In this document: positions 1 through 5,340 of the stretch, piece after piece
Position numbering within the stretch: position 1 is the stretch's first letter
Layout of the letters: each line of letters begins with the position of its first letter
NCBI GenBank assembly: GCA_003695455.1
Contig: RFJF01000275.1
Location: 1 to 5,340, forward strand
From: Chloroflexota bacterium
Lineage (GTDB): Bacteria; Chloroflexota; Anaerolineae; 4572-78; J111
Reading direction: 5' to 3'
DNA length: 5,340 nt
Notes under the pieces: generated by a model
What the model was told of the DNA's origin: nothing
The model's input: the letters and a program-made list of their open reading frames with translations, nothing else
Databases searched by the model: none
Translations under genes and position numbers: made by a program

Positions 1-2
1 GC

Positions 3-290
3 ATTGGCTACGTCACGCTGGCAGAGTCCGGATTCAACCCCGGCGCGCCGCCGTTGCTCGATGAAAACTGGGCGGTGATTGACACGCTCCTGCTGCATCC
101 GCAGCCGCTGGCGCTGGACGGCGAAGCCCCCACCCGCGAAAACACCACCTCCGGCGCGTACCCGCTGGCCCGTCCGCTGAATTTACTGGCCCCCGGCACG
201 CTCAGCCCGGCCGTGCAAAGCTGGATTGACTACCTGTACAGCCCGGAAGGGCAGCGCGTCATCGAGAATTTTCGGCAGGACAACCGGTGA
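3..290 (+). CDS. PstS-like phosphate-type ABC transporter substrate-binding protein, C-terminal part (5' end outside window)
   Basis: Only the last 95 codons are present, and the frame is open from the window edge to TGA at 288-290. The protein reads IGYVTLAESG near the start, then PTRENTTSGAYPLARPLNLL, and ends with a helix containing WIDYLYSPEGQRVIENF. These are the conserved C-terminal blocks of PstS-type periplasmic/extracytoplasmic binding proteins: 'IGYVsLg', 'PT.ENi..G.YPLaRPL' and 'fidFvlSpEGQ.ii'. Members of this family capture phosphate, or sometimes another oxyanion, outside the membrane and deliver it to a PstCAB permease. The signal peptide and the main ligand-binding residues lie upstream and cannot be checked, so the ligand is inferred from family resemblance only. 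It is not followed by pstC, pstA or pstB: the next gene is an SDR-like protein whose GTG start overlaps this stop (GTGA). It may therefore be an orphan binding protein or the last gene of a differently ordered transporter locus. Confidence 0.75.
   Translation: MGYVTLAESGFNPGAPPLLDENWAVIDTLLLHPQPLALDGEAPTRENTTSGAYPLARPLNLLAPGTLSPAVQSWIDYLYSPEGQRVIENFRQDNR
276..280 (+). promoter_or_regulatory. Shine-Dalgarno-like site for the YeeZ-like gene
   Basis: CAGGA lies six bases before the GTG at 287, inside the last codons of the upstream binding-protein gene. It is the best anti-16S match near this start and supports choosing GTG 287, which overlaps the upstream stop codon. Upstream and downstream translation are probably coupled. 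Confidence 0.5.
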
Positions 291-1087
291 ACCGGCTGCT
301 CATTTGGGGCGCAGGAGAACTCGGCGGGCGCGTGGGCCGTTTGTGGGCGCAGGCCGGAGGCCGGACGCTCGGCTTCACCCGCAGCTCACACAGACACCCG
401 GCCCTGCAAGGGTGGGGCATCGAACCGCACACCGGCTCCCCCGCCGCCCACCTCCGGCCCGGTGACCATTTGCTGCTGGCCCTGCCGGGCCACCGCGCCC
501 AGCAGCAGGCCGTGCAACACCTGATTGCCGCGCAGGTTGAGCCGCCCGCGCGGGCGGTGTTCATCAGCGTGACAGCAATTTACGGGGATACTGCCGGCTC
601 GCTACGCGAAGAAACGCCGCCCGGCAGCGATGACCGCTCCAGCGCCATTGCCGCCGCCGAGCAAACCTTCCGCGATTGGGCCGGAACGCAGGGCGTGATC
701 CTGCGGCTGGGCGGTCTCTACTGCAACGGGCGCGGCCCTTTTTCCGCGCTGGCCCGCCGGGGAAGCGTGACCCGGCAGGCCCCGCCCAACAAAACAATGG
801 CTCTGCTCCACTACGAAGACGCGGCGGCGGCGGTCGTCGCCGCGCTGAACCACCCCGCGCCGGAAGCGGTGTATCTGGCGGTCACGCCACCCTGCCCCAC
901 CCGGCAGGAATTTTACCGCGCCGCCTGCGCCAAACTCGGCCTGCCGGAGCCGGCGTACGCCCCGCCGCTGGACACGCCGCCAGTTCAGTTCGATGTGACC
1001 CGCCTGCGCCGCGATTTGCTGCCCGTGCCCAATTATCCGGACTGGCGCGCGGCGCTGGTGTTTTCAAACCATTTTACCAACAGTTGA
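287..1087 (+). CDS. Atypical NAD(P)-binding SDR-family protein, YeeZ-like
   Basis: This 266-residue Rossmann-fold protein resembles the epimerase/dehydratase-like atypical SDR group that includes E. coli YeeZ (about 274 residues). Residues 4-16 (LLIWGAGELGGRV) form the first beta strand and the glycine-rich dinucleotide loop GxGxxG (G8, G10, G13). LLLALP at 62-67 is the fourth-strand region. VFISVTAIYGDTAGSLREETP (91-111) matches the family block 'iiftSsTsVYGd..G...E.tP'. VILRLGGLY (137-145) and LLHYEDAAAAV (173-183) match the later 'iLRLaGlyGpgR' and 'nl(i/v)HleDv..a' blocks. Where classical SDRs carry YxxxK, this protein has SSAIAAAEQ (118-126), so neither catalytic Tyr nor Lys is present; YeeZ lacks them too. 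It may be a nucleotide-sugar or sugar-binding reductase or a non-catalytic NAD(P) sensor; the substrate is unknown. The GTG start is supported by CAGGA at 276-280 and by overlap with the preceding stop. The next gene follows after two bases, so the two are probably cotranscribed. Confidence 0.85.
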   Translation: MNRLLIWGAGELGGRVGRLWAQAGGRTLGFTRSSHRHPALQGWGIEPHTGSPAAHLRPGDHLLLALPGHRAQQQAVQHLIAAQVEPPARAVFISVTAIYGDTAGSLREETPPGSDDRSSAIAAAEQTFRDWAGTQGVILRLGGLYCNGRGPFSALARRGSVTRQAPPNKTMALLHYEDAAAAVVAALNHPAPEAVYLAVTPPCPTRQEFYRAACAKLGLPEPAYAPPLDTPPVQFDVTRLRRDLLPVPNYPDWRAALVFSNHFTNS

Positions 1088-1089
1088 CT

Positions 1090-2187
1090 ATGCCAAAAAT
1101 TGCCTGTTTTGTGACTCCGCACGGATACGGTCACGCCGCCCGCGCCGCCGCCGTGATGTCGGCGCTGCACGAGCTAACGCCTGACGTTCAATTTGAGATT
1201 TTCACCCGCGTGCCGGACTGGTTCTTTGCCGAATCGGTAGCTGCGCCGTTCAACTACCACCCTGTGCTGACCGACCTCGGATTGGTGCAGCGCAATTCGC
1301 TACGCGAAGATATTCCGGCAACACTGCGCGCGCTGGCCGATTTTCTGCCGTTTGACCCGGCGCTGGTCGAACAACTGGCCGGGCAGCTCACCAAATCCGG
1401 CTGCGGGCTGGTGCTGTGCGATATTTCGCCGCTGGGCATCGCCGTGGCCCGCGCCGCCGGTCTGCCGTCGGTGCTGGTTGAAAATTTTACGTGGGACTGG
1501 ATTTACGAGGGGTACGCATCGGCCAACGGTCAATTTCAACCGCACATTGAGTATCTGCGGGAGATGTTCAACGCCGCCGGCACGCGCATCCAAACCGAGC
1601 CGGTCACCCACCGCGTTCCCACCGACCTGACCACCGGCCCGGTCAGCCGCGCCGTCCGGCAACCGGCGGCGCAGGTTCGCGCCCAACTGGGCGTGGCCCC
1701 CGCCGAAGCGCTGGTGGTGCTGACGATGGGCGGCGCGGGCTGGAGCCACCGCAATCTGTCGCAATTGGCGCAGTTTGAGGGGGCGGTATTTGCGATTGCC
1801 GGCAGCGGCTCAGCCGCCATTCAGCGCGAGGGCAACCTGATTACTCTGCCGCACGCGGCGGGAATTTTTCACCCGGATCTGATCAACGCCGCCAACGCGG
1901 TGATTGGCAAGGTGGGGTACAGCACACTGGCCGAAGTGTACCAGGCCGGTGTGCCGTTCGGGTTTGTGGCCCGGCCCCGGTTCCGTGAATCGGGGCCGCT
2001 GGTGGCGTTTGTCCGGGCAAATATGTCGGGGCTGGAAATCGGCGAGGCCGAAATGGCAAGCGGCGAATGGCTGACTGCCGTGCCGCGCCTGCTGGCCCTG
2101 CCCCGCGCCGAACGGCCTGCCTCCGGCGGCGCGGCGCAGATTGCGCGGTTTATCCTGAACCGGTGGGGCAGGGCTGCTGATTTCTAA
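1090..2187 (+). CDS. GT-B glycosyltransferase-like protein, homologous to the N-terminal domain of L-arabinokinase
   Basis: This 365-residue, probably cytoplasmic protein has a two-lobed GT-B layout. The N-terminal lobe begins MPKIACFVTPHGYGHAAR (1-18), the nucleotide-sugar transferase-type 'GHG.GHa.R' loop. LVLCDISPLGIAVARAAGLPSVLVEN (107-132) is followed by FTWDWIY (133-139). The C-terminal lobe has VVLTMGGAGW (209-218), VIGKVGYSTLAEVYQAGVPF (271-290), PRFRES (296-301) and a final GGAAQIARFIL (346-356). This order and wording match, from memory, the non-kinase half of plant L-arabinokinase ARA1 ('NFSWDFIY', 'GKIGYGT.sEal...VPFvfv'). No GHMP kinase domain follows: the protein stops at TAA 2185-2187. 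The second lobe also resembles MurG-type GT28 enzymes. The donor and acceptor cannot be read from sequence. ATG 1090 is chosen because the conserved glycine loop starts within ten residues of it. No Shine-Dalgarno is visible, and the upstream stop is two bases away, so translation probably depends on reinitiation from the SDR gene. Confidence 0.85.
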   Translation: MPKIACFVTPHGYGHAARAAAVMSALHELTPDVQFEIFTRVPDWFFAESVAAPFNYHPVLTDLGLVQRNSLREDIPATLRALADFLPFDPALVEQLAGQLTKSGCGLVLCDISPLGIAVARAAGLPSVLVENFTWDWIYEGYASANGQFQPHIEYLREMFNAAGTRIQTEPVTHRVPTDLTTGPVSRAVRQPAAQVRAQLGVAPAEALVVLTMGGAGWSHRNLSQLAQFEGAVFAIAGSGSAAIQREGNLITLPHAAGIFHPDLINAANAVIGKVGYSTLAEVYQAGVPFGFVARPRFRESGPLVAFVRANMSGLEIGEAEMASGEWLTAVPRLLALPRAERPASGGAAQIARFILNRWGRAADF

Positions 2188-2255
2188 TTTCGGCGTGGTT
2201 CATTAGCCAGCACCATTAACTTTACAAATTTGTTGGTTTTGCCAGCTATCTTCGG

Positions 2256-2316
2256 AAAACGTAAAGCGTAAAACGTAAAGTTTTCGGCCTGAATCATACA
2301 TTACGTTTTACGTTTT
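2256..2316. repeat. CGTAAAR heptamer array forming a 16-bp inverted repeat
   Basis: Three tandem heptamers, CGTAAAG, CGTAAAA and CGTAAAG, run from 2260 to 2280. About two inverted copies (TTACG then TTTTACG, followed by TTTT) occupy 2301-2316. The arm at 2256-2271 pairs with 2301-2316 over 16 positions, fifteen Watson-Crick and one G-T, leaving a 29-base loop. A competing smaller hairpin, GAAAAC 2255-2260 with GTTTTC 2280-2285, lies inside. The arrangement resembles a miniature dispersed intergenic repeat. As RNA the long stem could also slow or stop RNA polymerase between the convergent genes. Both roles are inference; only the repeat structure is directly visible. Confidence 0.6.
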
Positions 2317-2377
2317 AACCGGGTGCACACAAGCCAGTAAATTTGCAGGCAGCAGCCTGGTTGTAAGTGATGGTGTG

Positions 2378-2410
2378 TCATTTCGAGTGCCGACAGACAC
2401 GAGAAATCTC
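2378..2410. repeat. Imperfect inverted repeat of the GTCATTTCGAG...GAGAAATCTC type
   Basis: ATTTCGAGTG (2380-2389) faces CACGAGAAAT (2398-2407) across an 8-base loop (2390-2397). Eight of ten positions pair, with a 2x2 internal mismatch in the middle. The wording 'GTCATTTCGAG ... GAGAAATCTC' recalls a widespread intergenic palindromic repeat that I have seen in several environmental bacterial phyla, including Chloroflexota; this is recollection, not a search result. The repeat ends 26 bases before the stop codon of the - strand peptidase gene, so it would sit in that transcript's 3' untranslated region. Confidence 0.5.
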
Positions 2411-2433
2411 TGCGATGCCTGATTACGGCGTCT

Positions 2434-5328
2434 CTACTCAGATTCCACCGGGTTGCCATCGGCGTCTACCTGCACCACCTGGCCCAATTCCTCAAGCTGG
2501 GGACGGATGACCTCGGCGTTGCCCACCACCACAATGATGGGCGATTTGGCATCAATGTATTTACGGGCCGCGCGGCGCGCCTCGGCCGCCGAGACATCCT
2601 CCAATTTCTGTAAATAGCTGTTCAATTCATCAATGGGCACGCCAGTCAGGCGGCGCGTACTGAGCTGGCGGGCAAAATCGGCGGGGTCTTCAATGGAGAG
2701 GGCAAAGTTGCCGATGAGCAGCCCTTTGGCGTCGGCCAGTTCCTCAGCCGTAACAAACCGGGTGCGGATTTTGTTCAGCTCGTACAAAATTTCGGTGATG
2801 GCGTCGCCGGCGTGATTCTGGCCCACGTCGGTCAGCACGCGGAAGGTGCTGGTATCGTTGGGGCGGCCAAAGCGGCTGTAGACGCCGTACGTGTAACCCT
2901 TGTCCTCGCGCAGATTGCTGAACAGCCGCGACGACGCGCCGCCACCCAGCACCGAATTGACCACCGACAGGGCGTACCGTTCCGGGGTGCGGGCGTTGAT
3001 GGCCCGGTTGCCCACCTGAATGGTGGCCTGCTCGGAATCGGGGCGGTCAATCAGGTAAATCACAGATGTATCGCCCACGTTGGCGGCGGGATAATCCAGC
3101 ACGTCCGGCACGTCGCCCGGCTCCCAATCGGCAAACACGCGCTCCACCTGCGCCTGCGCCTCATCGAGCGTCATATCGCCCACCACCACCAGCAAGGCGT
3201 TGTTGGGTTTGAAAAGCCGGGTGTAAAAATCAACCACGTCATCGCGGGTGAGGTTTTTGACCGTCTCCGGCGTGGCGTAAAATCCGTAGGGATGCCCGCC
3301 GTAAGCAATGCGGCCAAACTGGTGATTGGCCAGCGTGTCCGGGCTGACGGCATCCTGCTCCAGAAATGTCAGCGTCTGCTCGCGGATGACCTCCAGCTCG
3401 TTGTCCGGAAAAGTGGGATTGCGGGCCATATCGCCGAGCAAATCAAAGGCCAGGTCGGCGTCGGTGCGGAGCGCGTCCACCGAGAGACTGATCCACTCCA
3501 GCGCGGCGTTGCTGCCCACCGAGCCGCCAACCGCCTCAATTTGGCCGGCAATGTCGGCGGCGGTGCGGGTTTCGGTGCCTTTCGTCAGCAGTTCGGCCAC
3601 AAAATCGGCCACGCCCTGTTGCTCGGCGGGGGCGGCGGCATTGGAGCCGCGCACGTACAACTGGGCATTCACCTGCGGCAGTTCGTGCTGTTCCACAAAG
3701 ATGACCTCCAACCCGTTTTCCAGGGTGAAGGTTTCAAACGGCGGAAAACTGGTTTCGGCCACGGGCAGCGGGGCGGGAACGCCGGTGCGGTTGATGACGC
3801 CCTCCGGCAGGGCCGCCAGCGCCTCGGTGGTGGGTTCCGCATCGAGCAGATTGGACGCGGGCTTTTCGACGGGGGTCAATTTTTGGGGTTCGACCAGCAA
3901 GCCGGGGTCATCGGCCAGCACTTCTTCGCCTTCCGGCAGGGTGATTAGCGTGCTGGCGGGGCGGTTGCACAGGTACTCCTGCGCCACACGCTGGATGTCG
4001 TCCGTGGTCACGGCCTGGTAGCGCGCCATTTCATCGAGCATAGCGGTGGGGTCGCCAAAGGCCAGCACCGCATCCTGAATCCATTCGGCGGTACTGCGGG
4101 TGCTTTCGCGGAAAGAGGTGATGGCCCCAACGAGCTTCTGCTTCTTCACCCGGTCCAGTTCTTCTTCGGTCACGCCATCCTCAATGATTTTGTCGAATTC
4201 CGCCCGGATGAGCGCCTGCGCGTCTTCCGGGCTGTCGCCGCTGTTGGGGTAGCCGATGGTATAAATCAGGCTGCCGCCCAGATTATCGGCAAAACCGGTA
4301 AAGGCAGCGGCGGCTTTGCCCTGACGGACAATGTTCTGCTCCATGCGGCTGCTGTCACCGCCGGAGAGAATGTCGGTGAGCAGTTCAACCGCGTAAAAAT
4401 CGGGCGCGCCGCGCGGCGGGCCAACCACGGTCGCGCCGTAGCGGGGCAGTTCCACCAGCGGGTCAACCCGCGTTTCCTCGTACCCAATGCTGCAGCCGGT
4501 GACGTCATCGGTGCGCAACACGGGGAACTCGTCCGGCAGGGGCCAGGTTTGGGTGATGGGCACCAGCGGCTCGCCGCCGGGGATGTCGCCAAAATAGGCT
4601 TGTACCAGCGTGGTGGTCTGCTCCACGTCAATGTCACCCACAATGACCAGCGTGGCGTTGTTGGGCCGGTAGTAGGTATCGTGAAAATCGCGCACTTCCG
4701 CCAGCGATGCGGCCTCCAAATCCTCTACACTGCCGATGACGGGGCGGGCGTAGGGCGGGTAGCCCTGCATGGGCAGGGTGAAGAGGCGGCGGTTACTGAC
4801 GCCGTAGGGCGCGTTGGCCACGCGCTGATTGTACTCTTCAATGACCACGTCCCGCTGGGTGTCAAACGCCTCCTGGCTGACGTTGAGCGAGGCCATGCGG
4901 TCGCTTTCCAGCCACAGCACGCGGGGCAGTTCGTTGGCCGGAGCCACGGCCCAGTAGGCGGTGTTGTCGCTGGCGGTGTAGGCGTTGTTGTTGGCACCAA
5001 TCTCCTCCAGCAGGGCGTGGAACTCATCGTTGCCCACGTGCTCGGAGCCTTCAAACATCATATGTTCAAACAGGTGGGCAAAACCGGAGCGGTCTTCGGG
5101 GTCGTTGGCCCCGCCGACGTGGTACCAGACATCCACCGCCACCACCGGCGCGGAGTGGTCTTGGGCCAGAATCACGCGCAGGCCGTTGGGCAGGGTAAAA
5201 TCGGTCAGTTCCGGCATATAATCGCTAAAATTGATGTCGCCGTCTTCCGGGGCAGACGCCTGCGCGCCGCCCGCCGCCGAAGCCAGCAGTATCAGCACAG
5301 ACAGCATGGCAAACAGTTTTTGGGTCAT
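2434..5328 (-). CDS. Secreted M16 family zinc metallopeptidase (insulinase/pitrilysin-like), two fused M16 units
   Basis: This complete 964-residue protein starts at ATG 5328-5326 and stops at TAG 2436-2434. Lys4, a hydrophobic core (5-19) and AQA at 22-24 form a Sec signal peptide with likely cleavage after A24. There is no lipobox cysteine and no C-terminal anchor, so it acts outside the membrane. The first unit (about 40-460) has FTLPNGLRVILAQD, then the zinc motif HLFEH (H85, E88 as base, H89) and VVIEEYNQR with the third ligand at E165 (or E164). An M16_C region follows, with FHDTYYRPNNATLVIVGD (215-232). A Pro-rich linker (about 475-530) leads to the second unit, FTLENGLEVIFVEQ onward. 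There DFVAE (575-579) replaces HxxEH, so it is catalytically dead, but LGGGASSRLFSNLREDKGYTYGVYS (794-818) retains the substrate-supporting R/Y motif. The repeated 'DF...(Y/F)(R/K)PNNA.LV.VGD' in both halves shows internal duplication. It probably degrades peptides or processes exported proteins. A weak GGA lies nine bases before the start; the promoter is outside the window. Confidence 0.95.
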   Translation of the reverse strand: MTQKLFAMLSVLILLASAAGGAQASAPEDGDINFSDYMPELTDFTLPNGLRVILAQDHSAPVVAVDVWYHVGGANDPEDRSGFAHLFEHMMFEGSEHVGNDEFHALLEEIGANNNAYTASDNTAYWAVAPANELPRVLWLESDRMASLNVSQEAFDTQRDVVIEEYNQRVANAPYGVSNRRLFTLPMQGYPPYARPVIGSVEDLEAASLAEVRDFHDTYYRPNNATLVIVGDIDVEQTTTLVQAYFGDIPGGEPLVPITQTWPLPDEFPVLRTDDVTGCSIGYEETRVDPLVELPRYGATVVGPPRGAPDFYAVELLTDILSGGDSSRMEQNIVRQGKAAAAFTGFADNLGGSLIYTIGYPNSGDSPEDAQALIRAEFDKIIEDGVTEEELDRVKKQKLVGAITSFRESTRSTAEWIQDAVLAFGDPTAMLDEMARYQAVTTDDIQRVAQEYLCNRPASTLITLPEGEEVLADDPGLLVEPQKLTPVEKPASNLLDAEPTTEALAALPEGVINRTGVPAPLPVAETSFPPFETFTLENGLEVIFVEQHELPQVNAQLYVRGSNAAAPAEQQGVADFVAELLTKGTETRTAADIAGQIEAVGGSVGSNAALEWISLSVDALRTDADLAFDLLGDMARNPTFPDNELEVIREQTLTFLEQDAVSPDTLANHQFGRIAYGGHPYGFYATPETVKNLTRDDVVDFYTRLFKPNNALLVVVGDMTLDEAQAQVERVFADWEPGDVPDVLDYPAANVGDTSVIYLIDRPDSEQATIQVGNRAINARTPERYALSVVNSVLGGGASSRLFSNLREDKGYTYGVYSRFGRPNDTSTFRVLTDVGQNHAGDAITEILYELNKIRTRFVTAEELADAKGLLIGNFALSIEDPADFARQLSTRRLTGVPIDELNSYLQKLEDVSAAEARRAARKYIDAKSPIIVVVGNAEVIRPQLEELGQVVQVDADGNPVESE

Positions 5329-5340
5329 GGGTTATCGTCC

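Larger units (their letters stand above)
2188..2433. other. AT-rich intergenic region between convergent genes, with repeats
   Basis: This gap separates the + strand gene set from the - strand peptidase gene and is visibly richer in A/T than its flanks. I see no open frame of credible composition, no promoter-like pair of boxes I would defend, and no tRNA. It holds, in order: a 10-bp palindrome (ACAAATTTGT, 2224-2233), the CGTAAAR heptamer array (2253-2318), a perfect 5-bp hairpin (CAGGC/GCCTG, 2346-2359), and an imperfect inverted repeat of the TCATTTCGAG type (2378-2410). No hairpin is followed by a clean T run on either strand, so no canonical intrinsic terminator is called, although both flanking genes must end transcription near here. 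Confidence 0.7.

Noticed and set aside
676..1089. In-frame extension upstream of the GT-like gene that would add 138 residues
   Set aside because: It lies wholly within the SDR gene in another frame, its translation is low-complexity Arg/Pro/Gly/Ala sequence, and the conserved HGYGHAAR loop fits a start at 1090.
2224..2233. Palindrome ACAAATTTGT as an operator
   Set aside because: It lies downstream of one gene's stop and in the 3' region of the other, with no promoter nearby. A single 10-bp AT-rich palindrome is easily found by chance.
2256..2316. Heptamer array as a CRISPR-like array
   Set aside because: The units are contiguous seven-base repeats without spacers, and no cas genes are present.
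2346..2359. Perfect hairpin CAGGC-AGCA-GCCTG as an intrinsic terminator
   Set aside because: The stem is only five base pairs and no T run follows on either strand, so it is noted within the intergenic entry but not called as a terminator.
2812..3948. Long 378-codon open frame on the + strand antisense to the M16 gene
   Set aside because: It is Gly/His/Val/Ala/Gln-rich with no recognisable domain, and the opposite strand encodes a well-conserved M16 protein throughout. GC-rich codon structure explains the open frame.
3326..4021. 231-codon Ser/Ala-rich open frame on the + strand
   Set aside because: It is a second antisense shadow of the same M16 gene, of low complexity and with no supporting ribosome binding site or domain.
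5329..5340. Promoter of the M16 gene
   Set aside because: Only twelve bases upstream of the start are inside the window, enough to see a weak GGA but not a promoter.

Overview
The window is GC-rich (about 60% or more by eye) bacterial DNA with three tightly packed genes on the + strand, one large gene on the - strand converging on them, and a distinctly more AT-rich intergenic stretch between. Gene content (PstS-like binding protein, secreted double-domain M16 peptidase) and the style of the intergenic repeats suggest a free-living environmental bacterium, possibly Chloroflexota (Anaerolineae/Caldilineae-like). That assignment is an inference from general appearance; there is no rRNA or other marker here to prove it.

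Left part (3-2187, + strand). The window opens inside a gene whose last 95 codons look like the C-terminal lobe of a phosphate-type (PstS-like) ABC substrate-binding protein. Its stop overlaps the GTG start of an atypical short-chain dehydrogenase/reductase related to E. coli YeeZ, with an intact Rossmann glycine motif but no YxxxK catalytic pair. Two bases after that gene stops, a 365-residue GT-B glycosyltransferase-like protein begins. It strongly resembles the N-terminal, non-kinase half of plant L-arabinokinase. The overlap and the 2-base gap argue for one transcript and coupled translation of all three. The last two genes could share a sugar or nucleotide-sugar role, but the sequence does not prove it.

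Middle (2188-2433). This 246-base gap between convergent genes holds no credible gene. It contains a tandem and inverted array of a CGTAAAR heptamer able to form a 16-bp stem, a small perfect hairpin, and an imperfect inverted repeat of the 'GTCATTTCGAG...GAGAAATCTC' type that ends 26 bases short of the peptidase stop codon. These look like dispersed intergenic repeats, and the heptamer stem might also act as a transcription barrier between the two operons.

Right part (2434-5328, - strand). A complete 964-residue exported M16 (insulinase/pitrilysin-like) zinc metallopeptidase consists of two fused M16 units. The first carries HLFEH plus a downstream Glu. The second has lost the metal ligands but keeps the R/Y-type motif, the usual division of labour between active and inactive halves in this family.

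I see no tRNA, rRNA, CRISPR, transposase or phage gene, and no convincing new biological system. The most useful leads are the stand-alone arabinokinase-N-like protein with its YeeZ-like partner, the intergenic repeat cluster, and a 14-bp exact repeat placed in the same reading frame in two neighbouring genes.
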